This document shows positions 12,071 to 23,947 of a DNA stretch of 64,000 nt, one piece after another. The stretch is from Acanthopleura granulata. Taxonomy: Eukaryota; Mollusca; Polyplacophora; Chitonida; Chitonidae. Numbering within the stretch: position 1 is the first letter of the stretch; every line of letters begins with the position of its first letter. The DNA lies in the NCBI GenBank assembly GCA_016165875.1, contig JABBOT010000011.1:7505711-7569710 (forward strand), in the 5' to 3' direction. The translations under genes were made by a program, and so were the position numbers. Under the pieces are notes generated by a model that worked only from the letters and a program-made list of their open reading frames with translations, did no database searches and had not been told where the DNA came from.

Positions 12071-12194
12071 GCCCGTCTGACGAAGAGGATGTAACGCTAT
12101 GCCAAACGTAGCTACCATGGCGACCCATCTCTACAATACGTGTCGTAATGACAGTTAGGTTTGACATAACTTACACCCTCTTCGTAAGACGGGC
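12071..12194. mobile_element. Short MITE, 124 bp, about 37-bp inverted ends
   Basis: Begins GCCCGTCTGACGAAGAGGAT and ends with the near reverse complement (ATCCTC/ACCCTCTTCGTAAGACGGGC). The internal sequence is short and non-coding. It lies within a degenerate repeat in which CAGTCTTGGTATACTT-like phrases recur (11960-12410). Confidence 0.75.
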
Positions 12195-12417
12195 AACTGC
12201 AGAATGACGCCAATTTTGGCAGTCTTGGTAAACGTTCTGGCGCACTGCATGATTGTTTCGACAATAGCAATTTAATCTCGGTAAGCTCCCATCCTTGTTT
12301 AATGCTCTGCAACATGACGAAACATTTGACAGCTTTGGTATACTGTACTTGCCATTCTGTAGAATTAAAACACGTCTGGTAATCTTTGTAACATACTTCT
12401 ATCCTTGAATGTATGTA

Positions 12418-12740
12418 CAGATGCATGCTTGCGTTTTACGTCGCACTCAACGATTTTTCTGTCTTATGACGACGAAGAGTCCTAAGAATGTAGATGTGCT
12501 ATGTCTCCTTGTAGTAGCGCGAGTCCATGCCGACAAAGTGCTGTTACCACTGAAGCAACATGCCGAAGACACCAGATCTGACACCCCACCCATTTATGTT
12601 ATACTGACACCAGGCCGACCAGTTCTGTTTCCTTGCTCTAACCTCTCAGTGCCGAGCGCCAAGCAAGGCAGCAACAACACCATTTTTACAGTCTTTGGCA
12701 GGACCCGGCCCGAGATAGAGATAGACGCCTCTAACCCCCA
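12418..12740 (-). mobile_element. Dispersed SINE-like repeat, family B, copy 2
   Basis: Second copy of the repeat at 200-530, in the same orientation. It keeps GCATGCTTGCGTTTTACGTC at the left end and TTTCCTTGCTCTAACCTCTC in the body. The long open frame crossing it is a by-product of the repeat and resembles no known protein. Confidence 0.6.
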
Positions 12741-12869
12741 GTCCCCCGAGATGGTCGCATTGCAGAATGAACCCACACTCGACAATCTTGGTATATATAT
12801 TTCCATTTCTGATGTTTCTTATAAATCATACAATAAAGAAATACAGACTGCCCTGCCACACGGATAACA

Positions 12870-15230
12870 TTTTTACAGATGAGTGCACAGTGAAAAGCGC
12901 ATTTGTATAACTATACAAACTATATAACTAAGAAATACGACATATACGTGCTTAATTGAATTAGGGATGTGGATTAATTTATTATTTTTAAAGAACGTCA
13001 TCTCTTTTTTCTCCCTCTCTCTGAATCTCTTTCAAGTGAGTGTCATGACTCATTGAATTTTGTCACGAAAACGATATTCACGATTTGTGTATATGTACAT
13101 GTACATACAACCCTATTGGCCGTATCGCAAAACCGTTATATATATTTAAGAGCCTTACTTATAGTTTTATATTGCATCCGCACGACTTTATAGACGAATA
13201 AAAATAAGCTCACAGGGGAACTTCCCTTGACTTGTGTCAGCGCCCTCCATCTTCATAAAGTGGTTTATGAGTTAACCTAACAATGTAAACATATCAACTA
13301 AACATCTGGTTAGGCATGTACATGTATGTTGCATTGTTAATACAAAAGACAACGGCACAGCGAGTAAAACCAGAGCAGCGGCGACAGTATGATAGTTAGC
13401 AAATGTTACTTTACCGGTGAAATCCAGCCTCTTGTCAATTTAGCTCAGTTTTTGTTTTATTCTAACGGTTCACGTAAGTGTCTAAGGAGCAACAACTTAC
13501 ACGCCTCGAGCACCATGGCTTAAGATTTTGGATTAAAAAAAAACAACCCAAAAACACAATGATGTTAAATGCAATTTATTAGACCGCATTGGTCCAGAAT
13601 TACTCAAAGTGCTGATTTGCCATAACACTCATTTTGCTCTTAGGTGGCAGCTTGCAATTTACGTCAAGAGGTTTAATCTGTAGAAAAGTGTTAGAGTCCG
13701 CTTTTTCTTACAGAATAAATACACTATGAAAATGCCATGTTATTTTATCTGACATTTTATTTCATACTTGTGTAGCGCTACAACGAACTGACTGAGAAAT
13801 ATATGCATACATATAGGTAAACATACACTGTAAGTGTTATGTATCCCAGCTGGAAGACCATGTCGAACTGTTAATCCTTATGGGTGTATTAATTGAAAAT
13901 CCAGAAAATCGCGGAAGATTCCACCTTATACTTCGCCAAGTAACAGGTAAACCTTTCAAGGTAGAAGCAACCGATCGGGCCAGGGGAAGTTTGATTCTAA
14001 TAGGCCATGTTGATGGGAGAGAGAGGGGGGGGGAGAGTTTGTGGGTGTATAAGTTGTGAATTTACCAGAAAAGTTAGAATAAAATCCTAACGACATTAAA
14101 TTGACAAGAGGTTGGATTGCAGCCGTTACGTGTAACCATTTGCCAATTATCACAGTGTCGTCACTGTTCTGCTTTTTGCCCCGACGCTGCAGTCATTTAT
14201 ATTCGTATATATACATATGTATATGTGCAGCCTGTATATGACAAACACATTGTCATGACATACATGGATATACGAGCTCATATTATTAGCCTATGAAATC
14301 CCTAATAATCTACTGTCATCACTGAAACTCATTATCTATTCGACAGTATGAACCCACATCAAACTGTCTGTTGTAGATATATAATGCGCTTAATGAATCC
14401 GATAATTATACAGTGTATCACACGTTTGTATTTAATTAGCCCCCAGTCCGCACGTTAATTTTATTATAATCATTCGCAGCCGTTATTATATAGCCTGCAT
14501 ATATCCGAGACCAGGGCCAGCTAGTCCGAATCAATCACATCTCGCTAGCGGCCATGCATTTATCTGTATTAGGGTTTTGGTCTGTTAAAAAAGATGGATC
14601 AACTGAACAACAAGTTACATACCCGTTTCAAATCACGTATTGTATTATAGCCTGTATATCAGGTCTGAAGAAAATCTGTTTCATCTTGTTATAACGGCCA
14701 TGCATATATCAGTTCAGTATTTTTGGCCTACATAAGCGGTTAGGCCTATACTTAATCACCCGAAGTACGAGACTAACGGTTTCATATCATCAGCAGCCTA
14801 TATATATGAGAATCAATTTCATCCTGCCAGCAGTTGTGCAATTTTATACATACATGCACATCTTCTGGGTATATTTCGACCTTTGAACTAGCTAAAACTG
14901 GTTGATCGTTGTTTTTTGTTAAGTAACGTTGCCCGTCTCTGATGAAACTTCTGTGCACAAATCCACCTTGTGACGACCAATCAAATATAAGGCATATAAG
15001 ATTTGCACATTTAGTGTGGGTTTATGAAATCTCCTAAGTAGGTTTTTACACAAAAGCGCCATTTCAGATCTTACACACGTCATTTACAGCCCAGCATGTG
15101 ATACATGATACAAGCCGATACCATTTGTTTAAAAGCTAAGACCAGCTGAATTTCCAATTTACACGTTCAGTCTAATGCATTTATCTAACATACCACCAAG
15201 ACATCTGCATTCTTCAATCTGTTACTTTCA
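12870..15230. other. Gene-free stretch, nothing recognised
   Basis: AT-rich DNA with frequent ATATAT and TACATGTA motifs and a G-run near 14025. No exon with a conserved product, no RNA gene and no clear mobile element was found. Confidence 0.4.
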
Positions 15231-15282
15231 CAATGCATTTCTTTATTCATTTGATTACTGTTTATGGCCTTACTCAAGAATG

Positions 15283-15534
15283 GGTGGTTAGCGTGTTACG
15301 GCTTTAGAATGACGTAGGAGCCTCTCACCAATGTGCTCGCTGTGAGGATAAGTCGAGCTCTGGCTGGTTTCCTTTCGCGTGCATACGTGTAAGCTTGCGT
15401 GGGATTGTCTGCCATCAGCGTGAAGATGATCATGAATGTTCTCAGGACTCTGCCCGGTTTCCCACTAGCATGGCCTACGTCGCATAAGTTTCTTGGGAAT
15501 GGCGTAAAACACCGATCAAATAAATAAATAAATA
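15283..15534 (+). mobile_element. SINE family A, diverged
   Basis: Recognisable head remnant GTTAGCGTGTTACGG, then AGGAGCCTCTCACCAATGTG, body GACTCTGCCCGGTTTCCCAC and tail GGCGTAAAACACCGATCAAA plus AAATA. A short inverted tail fragment precedes it at about 15240-15282. Confidence 0.75.
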
Positions 15535-15766
15535 CATCTTGACGAGTCATATTCACGAAATTGTCATTTATATGGGGTCATTTTCATAAGACGTTAAACG
15601 GGATTAACCAGGCAGTGACTTCCGGTACGTGACAGATGACCCTCTCCGCGTGTGACGTATATACCCTGGCGGATGACAAGTGATCTTCGAGGAACGTTTG
15701 GCTTCGCAAAACGCCACACAGTCTCCGCCCACTGTTCAGAGTTGACAACAAACACAAAGTATATTA

Positions 15767-16002
15767 TTTGTGTTTTACGTCGTACAACCAAGAACATTTC
15801 TATTTTTGGTTTTTTTTTCCACGGTGATCAGCATTATAGTTGAAGGAAACTGGACACATCCGCAGGTAACATGGCAGACCAGCGCAAGAACGACCAGAGA
15901 GGAAACCAACATACATGTGCTGGACTTGAACTCACTGCTGGTGACAGGCTCTAAATTCCTTGATCCGCGCCAGCATGGTAACCAGTCAGACACCAAGGCC
16001 CT
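15767..16002 (-). mobile_element. SINE family A, old diverged copy
   Basis: On the minus strand the head reads GGCCTTGGTGTCTGACTGGT, followed by a box B-like GAGTTCAAGTCCAGC, and the element ends in a TACGACGTAAAACAC tail. The middle is strongly mutated. Confidence 0.65.
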
Positions 16003-16404
16003 ATAAGGTGGGTATATACACGTAATGTTTTTTTAAAATGAACACATTTGACACCTTGTCACATGTTGACTTGGGAATGCTGTTAAATTAACCGGTAATT
16101 CAGAAAGTAGATATTCTTTCAAAGTGAAACAAAAGCTTAAGTAATCATGCATGAATGCCTGGAATGATCATTGAAACTCTACATATATGCATATAGATCA
16201 GACACCATCGTTATACACTGTTCTTACTGCTTTAAGTATAGATACGTGAACGCAAATGCTGTTAAATGCTTTTTGGACCCTACTGTGAAATGAAATTTAA
16301 TAGCTTCCATTCCATATTCCACGGTGATGTTTTTCGATTCCTGTTCAATTTCGAATCCTATAACACAGCTATACACGAAGCTCGCAACGCCAATGGGACT
16401 GCTC

Positions 16405-16472
16405 CATCTTACAAGAGAAATATTCTTGAGTACGACGTAAAACACCAATCAGATAAATAAATCAATCAATTA
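16405..16472 (+). mobile_element. SINE family A tail fragment
   Basis: Retains GAAATATTCTTGAGTACGAC, GTAAAACACCAATCAGATAA and the AAATAAATC tail. The rest of the element is missing. Confidence 0.65.
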
Positions 16473-16499
16473 ATGGGGCCGTAGTGACCACCATATTTA

Positions 16500-18350
16500 G
16501 TTTGTTTCAGTTAAGCAAAACTCTTGAATAGTATTGTTTTGTACGCCTGTAAAGTATATGTACCGAGCCAATGCATATATTCACAAAACCGCTGTGTTAT
16601 GGATGAAAGGTTAAGTCTGAGGATCTCACTAGGATTTGAACTCGATATGTCTGCAACCATAGCCAATCCCTTCCGTTACACTCCTCCAGATGCACCTAAA
16701 TGCTTCCACTCTCGTAAGATACATCCATTGGTATGTTTGGTGACGGCACCAATCTAAATAATGGTGGATTTATTTTGTATGTCACACCTGGGTTTGAACT
16801 CGGGATTTCTGCAGAAGAATATCAGCTCTCCACCAACTGCATTAGCTAAAGTGAAATTCCCACTAGGTGGACGTACAAGTATAGTGTAAGCAATGGAATG
16901 CTGCCCCCGTTACACATATCTCTATCGACCATAACGCTGAATGATTACACCTCATAATTTGTTTCCCCTCACTTTCAGACTTTAATTTCAGTCTGTGTTT
17001 ATGATTTTCGGAACTAATACAGCAATGTTATCGACAAGGATACCTGTACAAAAAGTGCAACATTCTGGTTCAAAATGAAGCCTTGGACTTGCAAAATAAC
17101 AAGCCGGTAGGTTATATGGCCGAGAACTTCTTGTATATCTGGGCAGCAATATTACGTGAATGACTTGTCTCACGTTGATGTCAAAGTCATTTGAGAATTA
17201 AAGTTGTTTTTATTGAGAGAGAAAGCTCGGTGTCCTGAAATATAAAAAGTTGCAACCCCAAAACACGCCTCATTTACCGGTATTTCAGAGTAAAGGAATG
17301 TTTTGGTGTTAGTACCACTGGGTAACACTTATCATGGGGCTATTCTAATGCCAGCTCATCAGGTAGCACTGCCGTCGAAACTTTGCTAACCTAAAATGCA
17401 AAAAGGATATCCATAAAATAAAACAACTGGCTTTTGCCATCACCGGGAAGCTCCAAGCTTTAAATCTCACCCATGAGAATTTGTATAGAGGTTAAGTTCA
17501 TTAATGAGCATATTTTTTTTCCTCGCTCAGTTATGTCGACAACCGAGTTTTATATACCTCATTGGTGTTTGACGTTGCGCTCAAGAATTTTCGAAGGCTG
17601 TATGTGGCGACAGCGATGTCATAATGGCTGGACGTTACTTCACTATAACCAAGGTAAACCCCCGATCTTCACCGAGTCCAGAGTGGAAATAAAGTTTTCC
17701 ACTGTGGAAGGGGATACAGTCTGAAACATGGCCATTTGTAGCATTATCATTCTGTCATATTAAGTCTGTATATTTGACAGAGGTGACACTTTTTGTATCG
17801 TATGACCAATCAATATGGATGTCTTACACATTAACATCCAGATTGTTGGAACAAGGGGGATAACTCCAATGAGCATACTGCATTATTAGTGAAATTTCTC
17901 CTAATAAAAATGTATTGTTTATTGTTCTGTGATGAGTAATTGTCAATAAGTTAATCTTTCTTTTCGTTTTATTGTTTACAGGGATAATTTGTTTAATTAG
18001 TTTGAACGAGTTACAGAAAGAATGCTCACAAGCGTGCCTCGCGTGAAGCAGAAATGTTGACAGTATAAGGGCGTGGTGCTAACCAAACTACACCTTTAAG
18101 GGCGGTATAAAACATAGCTGCTGAAAACAAGCGTTTAGCACTGTAAGGCCTTATTTGCTTTCCGTAATGCATAGACAAGAATTCATCTCTAAGCAGCCAA
18201 GTTACCCACCCTATGTCTACAACCATATTTAAAAAGGAAAACCTGTAGTTCGGTATTTAACTTAAGTCTTGGACTCTAATCCCGCATGTGACCTGAAAAT
18301 GACAAGTTTGCAGTCACTACATCCCGTCTGGTTGTTTCCCACACGTTTAC
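16500..18350. other. Gene-free stretch, nothing firm
   Basis: No conserved exon. A tRNA-like box B sequence in minus orientation (CCTGGGTTTGAACTCGGGAT near 16789) suggests another decayed SINE, and a possible family A tail remnant is near 17560. Both are too short to annotate alone. Confidence 0.35.
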
Positions 18351-18359
18351 AAACGAGGA

Positions 18360-18640
18360 GGCTTGTATAGGCGGTATGCGTGGCTGATGGTTTATATAGC
18401 GCGTTTGTGCATCACATAGATTCAGGAGCCTCTCGCCACTGTGGCCGTTGTTATTTCAAGTTCAGCGCATGCTGGCTTCCCCTTCGATCACAAGTGGGAA
18501 AGCGTGCTAGCAACCTGCACCGAATAGTCGTGAATTTCCCCGGGAAGAAGCCGGCTTCGTCCCAAACATAATGCTAGTCGCCATTGCTTGGGTGAAATGT
18601 TCTTGATACAAGGTATGGAAAACATGAATCACATGAATTT
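18360..18640 (+). mobile_element. SINE family A, old diverged copy
   Basis: Scattered matches in the correct order: AGGAGCCTCTCGCCACTG, TTCAAGTTCAGCGCATGCTG, CTAGCAACCTGCACCGAATA, CCCGGG, CATAATGCTAGTCGCCAT and GTGAAATGTTCTTGA. The tail is nearly lost. Confidence 0.6.
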
Positions 18641-19232
18641 CTATGTACCTGAAAGTACTATTTATATGTGAAATCTTCGCTCAAACTTCGTAATAGATTA
18701 ATCTCGGACTTAAAACATATGATTCCCTTGTCATGATGACATGTTTGGTGTTCGGGTTGCTTTTGTTTACTCTCTGTCCGTTTGTTCAAATGCCCTTTTC
18801 CATATACGATATCTCAACTCTCCAGCGTAACAGTTTGATCAGTGATTTCGTACAATGTTCCCCGTTTGAAACCTTGTCATGGCAATCATGACATTTTATC
18901 AAGATGAGGCCATCGTTCCGGCCGTTCTGTTAAATATTCGTATCTCCACGATAACATGGTTTGATTTTTGACGGTCTAATCAGTCTTCGATTTGATATGC
19001 GAATCCCTTGACGCGAAATTTTGCTTAGACCCTCCATCTGTCCTCCTGTCTCCTCCTTTGTGTGTTGTTTTCACATGATATCTCAGTATAAACTTGACGT
19101 TTTCAACTCAAATCCGGATATTTAATCCCTTGCCAGGATGTATTGATACCTTACCATGATTGGCATAGCTAAACATGGGCAGCTCCGTCCGCCCACCCGA
19201 TGGACTTTTTGTACATTTATATGAATACTCTG

Positions 19233-19453
19233 ATTTGATTTATTTGTTTGATTGGTGTTTTTCGCCGTACTCAAGAATATTTCATTTTCATGTATACGAA
19301 GGCGTCCGAGGGAAACCCATGACCATCCATAGGTTGCTGGCAGACGCTCTCACGTACGTCCGGAGAGCGGAGCTGGACTTGAACTCACAGCGACCGCATT
19401 GATGAGAATCATATGGGTCATCACGCCGCTCTGGCGTGCTAACGCAGGCCTCC
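19233..19453 (-). mobile_element. SINE family A
   Basis: Begins TTTATTTGTTTGATTGGTGT with GCCGTACTCAAGAATATTTC, and keeps the box B complement GGACTTGAACTCACAGCGAC and an end GCAGGCCTCC. About 40 bp of the body are missing. Confidence 0.8.
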
Positions 19454-20092
19454 GAATATCATAATTGTCATGAAATCTTGTTTAGAGACACATGCATCTT
19501 CTACAAAACAGATACACAAGGTTTATCGTGAAAGCTTAATCCGAGGTTGTTCAGACGTTGAAATTTGCATCAGAAATGACGCTGACGGTTAGATGTCACG
19601 TCTGACACGTGCGCTATACTCAACCGTGCGACAATGCTGTCTGACTTCAGCCCGGCCCTCCATTCCCGCGAAACAAGCCCAACACTGTTACAAAACTCCT
19701 CCTTATAAACATATATATAATTACACAACATCATTAACGTTATTTACCCATTTAAGGTGGTTTTATAGCTTAAGACTTGTATCCCCGAGTAATAACTGCC
19801 GGAAAACTGTCCATTGTCGTTACGCGTTCATCCTGTCAAGAGTGTTTCAAGTGAACCGAGAGGGAGTCGTTTTGGATTTGCTTTAGGTGGGCAAAGGATA
19901 CCGGAATAATGTAGATAGGCTAAATAGCATGTAGTCCTTTGGTATGTAGTCACCAAGGTTTCAGGAGGGTAGTTTTATTACGGTTTCAGGCTCATGTTAG
20001 GCACGTTTCTTGGACGTGGAAGGCCAGTCTACAGGCCAGAGCGCATTGCCGCACGGCACCGTAAGCCTACAGGGTAGGTCGCGGTTTCATGA

Positions 20093-20201
20093 AGCCCACT
20101 TAGCTGAGTGTTTCCCATAACTACCCTGACAACGTATGTTGTAGAGATAGGAAGTGCACTTAACTAAGTGCTACTTAGCACTAAGTATGCTTCATGAAAC
20201 C
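20093..20201 (+). mobile_element. MITE, family G, copy 1 (109 bp)
   Basis: Ends are inverted repeats GGTTTCATGAAGC / GCTTCATGAAACC. The core reads TTGTAGAGATAGGAAGTGCA and TTAGCACTAAGTAT. It pairs with 20240-20362 in the opposite orientation. Confidence 0.8.
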
Positions 20202-20239
20202 GGGCCATGAAACAGGGACATGAAACCCGGCCCAGGGCC

Positions 20240-20362
20240 GGTTTCATGAAGCATACTTAATGCTAAGAAGCACTTCGCTGAGTGCAATTCCTATCTCTAC
20301 AAGATACATTGTCATGGCAGTCAAGGGAATACTTAACTACATGTAAGTGAGCTTCATGAAAC
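20240..20362 (-). mobile_element. MITE, family G, copy 2 (123 bp)
   Basis: Reverse complement homologue of 20093-20201, with the same GGTTTCATGAAGC termini and the core TTGTAGAGATAGGAATTGCA on the minus strand. The two copies are head to head, separated by about 38 bp rich in GGGCC and CATGAAAC. Confidence 0.8.
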
Positions 20363-22164
20363 TGAGGCCAGGCCCAGATCTCAGACGTGGAAATTTGCGA
20401 GTCGCCGGCGGCCGCGTCATTTCTAATGCATATTCAACGTCTGAGCAACCTCGGACTACGAGAAAGCCTTGTGTGTCTTTTTCCTTCCAATGACTGGTAC
20501 CTATACATGTATGTAAAACGCAATCACTGTCTGAGTTTAAGAAAACCGGTACACATTTTTTTTCTTTTTCTTTTTGGTGAAAGCACAGGTGTATGAATTG
20601 TATGCCTTTGTGGTAAAACCTCTTTACCGTGGTGTTATAAACTATGTAAGCGTGCGCCAAGGCCAACATAATTACATGACTACGTCAGTGTATTGATTGT
20701 ACATGTAGGCCTATGTAATGAGTTCGAACTAGCCCGGGGTAGCCTCGTTTTCATTGTTCATCAGAGACGATGAGTTAGCCTAGCGACGTGCGTTGATTTA
20801 CCAAGCTCTTGCGATAAAACCCGTCCAAGATCAGACTAAGGTAAGTGTTACAGATTAAACATTTTTATGACACATTTACATGTGAATGAAAAGTCAGTCT
20901 GGCTCACTTTGGGGGCGTGACTGTCTACGTCAAAGGCGTGGTGAAACTCAGAAGATCGTGAGTCACCAAAGTTGGCGGATCTGTCAAGCGCACAACAACA
21001 ACACCATTGTATGTGGATAAAATAGACATAACGGAGCTATTACTGTATTTGTGGTGAAGTGGGCGAGTATAATTTTCCAGCTCTATTGTGTTGTTGTCGC
21101 CGCTTACACTGAAGTAGTAAATCGTTCGAAATTTATCACTGTAAGAACTGAATAAGGTAAGTTCATTGATGCGCTGACCTGGAACATCTAGTGAAGTATC
21201 AGCTGTACAGCTTAGCATAGTGTGAACAGTGTCGTGACTGTTGGTCTGTCTTTATGCACAAATGCACAAACATAAACACGCGACCCCACATAGCTAATGA
21301 AACACATGTACTGGAGTCATGCATATTTATACATGTGGTTCTCTCCTGAACAGAAGATCTGGGAGTTTTAAAAATTATTTCACCTGTATATCATCACCCA
21401 AATGATGATGTCAAAATTAACTATGAAAGGTGTGTATATTTGCCCAGTTACTCAGTGGGAATCATTTAAGTCAATGAGTGTGTCACCCCCCCCCCAAAAA
21501 ATCCAGCAAATTGTTGCAGATTTCCAAACTCTTAAATCAGTAGAAATCAGTGGCACTCCATTTCACCCCTTTGGCCAATTTGTATGTCATTTTCCTGTCA
21601 GATGTCAAATGCTGTCTTCTTAATTACCTTACCGATGAAACGAATTGACTCGCTGTCTTGTGGTCACATTAAGTTAGCTGTCATGGTCAGAACTTAGAAC
21701 GTGATGAAAAGTGAAAAGTGATGTTATTAACATGCTAATTCTTCTGAAATGTTTTGTCCTCGAAAACAACTGGATTCTACATTTATGATGTTTTCATTGC
21801 CGTCTGTAGGCACAACTTCAAGCTTCGTAATACGAAGTCTGTGATTAGGACATACAGAACAGATTTCCTTCTTGAATACAGCAAAATGTTCATGAGATGA
21901 GCGCGTACCTCGCTCAAGGCATGCCTGTCCATCAACTTTGTGTTTGGAAATCTGCTCTGATTTTGTAGAGTTCGGGTGAATGTCAGAATTTTTAAATCAC
22001 AAACCATCTAGGCCATCTAGGTAGACTAAATATTTACCCACAGTATCTGACATTATCTTACGGTTATATTCACTGTTTATATGCAGGACCGACAACACTG
22101 GAAAATCATAAGTACCTTTATATATGTGTACCTATACATGTATGCATAAGCTTTAAATGTCACA

Positions 22165-22362
22165 CACTGTGAGTTCAAGTCCAGCTGATGCTGGCCTCCT
22201 CTCCAGCCGTACATGGAAAAGTCTGCCAGCAACCTGTGGATGGTCGTGGTTTAATCCCCCCAAGCTTTGCCTGGTTTCCTCCCACCATAATGCGCTGACT
22301 GATGTCATATAAGTGAAATATTCGAGAGTATGATGTAGAACACCAATCAAATAAAATAAACG
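22165..22362 (+). mobile_element. SINE family A, 5'-truncated
   Basis: Starts at the box B region TGTGAGTTCAAGTCCAGCTG and continues through GTCTGCCAGCAACCTGTGGA, CCTGGTTTCCTCCCACCATA and AACACCAATCAAATAAAATA. The tRNA-like 5' part is missing. Confidence 0.85.
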
Positions 22363-22895
22363 AATTTAAATGTCATAATTGATAAAACTGGCATCAAATT
22401 GATGCACTTGTGTTTATACTGTAATTTGCACAATTTATAGACTGTAAGCTATATCTAGGTATGAATGTACATATACGAAGGTATTTTAGTTGATAAAGTA
22501 ACCACTATATAGGTTAAGAGGTGTATACATACAGTTGATTACATGTATGTCACATAAACTGATAGACACACGCATACGTGAAACACATTTCATAATGCAC
22601 CTTGTGTTCAGTTGCATTGCTGAGAGAATTAACTTGCATACATGCCAGCTTATAATTAGCCTTCATGAAGATGAGCAAAATTTCTTAACAGTGCGAATCA
22701 GTTAATTAATCATATAAGTACTAGCTCATGAAGTCCCAGCATTATCACATATAACCTGAGCCAGGAACCTCCAATTTAGTGTTCATTTTACACATAGCTA
22801 CTGACAGTTGATTTGCCAAGGAAGTGTTTGGGCTATCAAGTGGATGTATACATTTGCATGTGTGCACTTGTGATATATGATTGGCAAATCTGCTG

Positions 22896-22923
<28 letters not shown>
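22896..22923. repeat. Poly(A) tract, 28 bp
   Basis: An uninterrupted A run. No retrocopy is recognisable upstream of it. Confidence 0.95.
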
Positions 22924-22926
<3 letters not shown>

Positions 22927-23947
22927 GTGAAAGCATTTTTCATGAATCGGACGACATGGTAAATCAGAACAAACTGTTTTACTGAAGACATGTGCCAATA
23001 CAGTATGAGGCCATCCTTAAGAAATTTAATGTTGTAGGTAAGACAACTTTATCACAAAAAAGAAGGGTCATTCAAGAGGGGAAATATTTTCTTTTTAATT
23101 CTTACTAATGAAATAAATAAGGATTTTAACGAACTAAAATAGTGTGTCGGGTTACCCGCAAGAAACATATTGTTAACAATGGCCTGATGGAAATCAGTTT
23201 TAAGTATCCCTTAGATCTACTTGATTATATATGTGGCTCTGTTTCTGTGTCTTAGAAATACATGTACATGGAAATTGAATTGGCTTGTTAATCTTTTGTT
23301 GACTGACCTAGCTGACCCTACCCATCATCTCAAAACTAGAAGGAGTCTCTGTACCTGTATGCCGTAAATAAATAACTGTACATATATGTGTGGCTGTATG
23401 GATATACACATATCAGTCCTACCATTAGTTCCTTAACCTGTCATTCAATTTGACTTCACAGTTGTGAAGAGTATTGTTAGGGACCTCAAGGAATATTCAA
23501 TGTCTAGTATCCAAAATTTGCTTATACTCTGTGTCACGCATCATGTTAGCGGTCACCTATATGTGCATGTATGGCAAGCTTCCACATGCTGGGTTTGTAG
23601 GTATGTATGCATTCCTCACGTCTTCAAAAGGGCATGTGTGACTGTTCCTTTGCTATGGAATTTACATGTAGTAGTCGGCATGCCTCAGAGGTTCAAAAGT
23701 GAGTATTAAAAATATGTTTGTTGTGACTAACCCAGCGACCGTCCGAAAAAGGGCCCTGTGTAACTCTAAAGCTTTTATTGGGCTTTAGACGGAATTTTCT
23801 TTTTTTCTCTCCATTTCAGTTTCTTTAAAACCCTGTACTATAAAATAAACTATGACTGTAAACAGAATTCAAAGGGTATGTGTACAGTATATGTACATGT
23901 AGTCTAAAGTTAGGTACATACATGAACATTGATTACTGTAATTCTTC
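22924..23947. other. Gene-free stretch, nothing recognised
   Basis: AT-rich DNA leading into the large palindrome. No conserved exon or repeat was seen. Confidence 0.4.

Larger units (their letters stand above)
19512..20487. repeat. Inverted repeat pair about 0.9 kb apart
   Basis: Arms at about 19512-19590 and 20405-20487: CACAAGGTTTATCGTGAAAG...CCGAGGTTGTTCAGACGTTG on the left recurs in reverse complement as CAACGTCTGAGCAACCTCGG...GAAAGCCTTGTG on the right. The right part has its own CAGACGT...ACGTCTG inverted pair. An inverted MITE pair lies inside. The arms are imperfect, so this is an old repeat pair. Confidence 0.6.

Noticed and set aside
12409..12867. 152-codon plus-strand open frame
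   Set aside because: It overlaps a dispersed SINE-like repeat (family B) and shows no domain.
16780..16815. tRNA-like box B (CTGGGTTTGAACTCGGGA) on the minus strand
   Set aside because: No complete cloverleaf or box A at the right distance; probably a decayed SINE head, too short to annotate.
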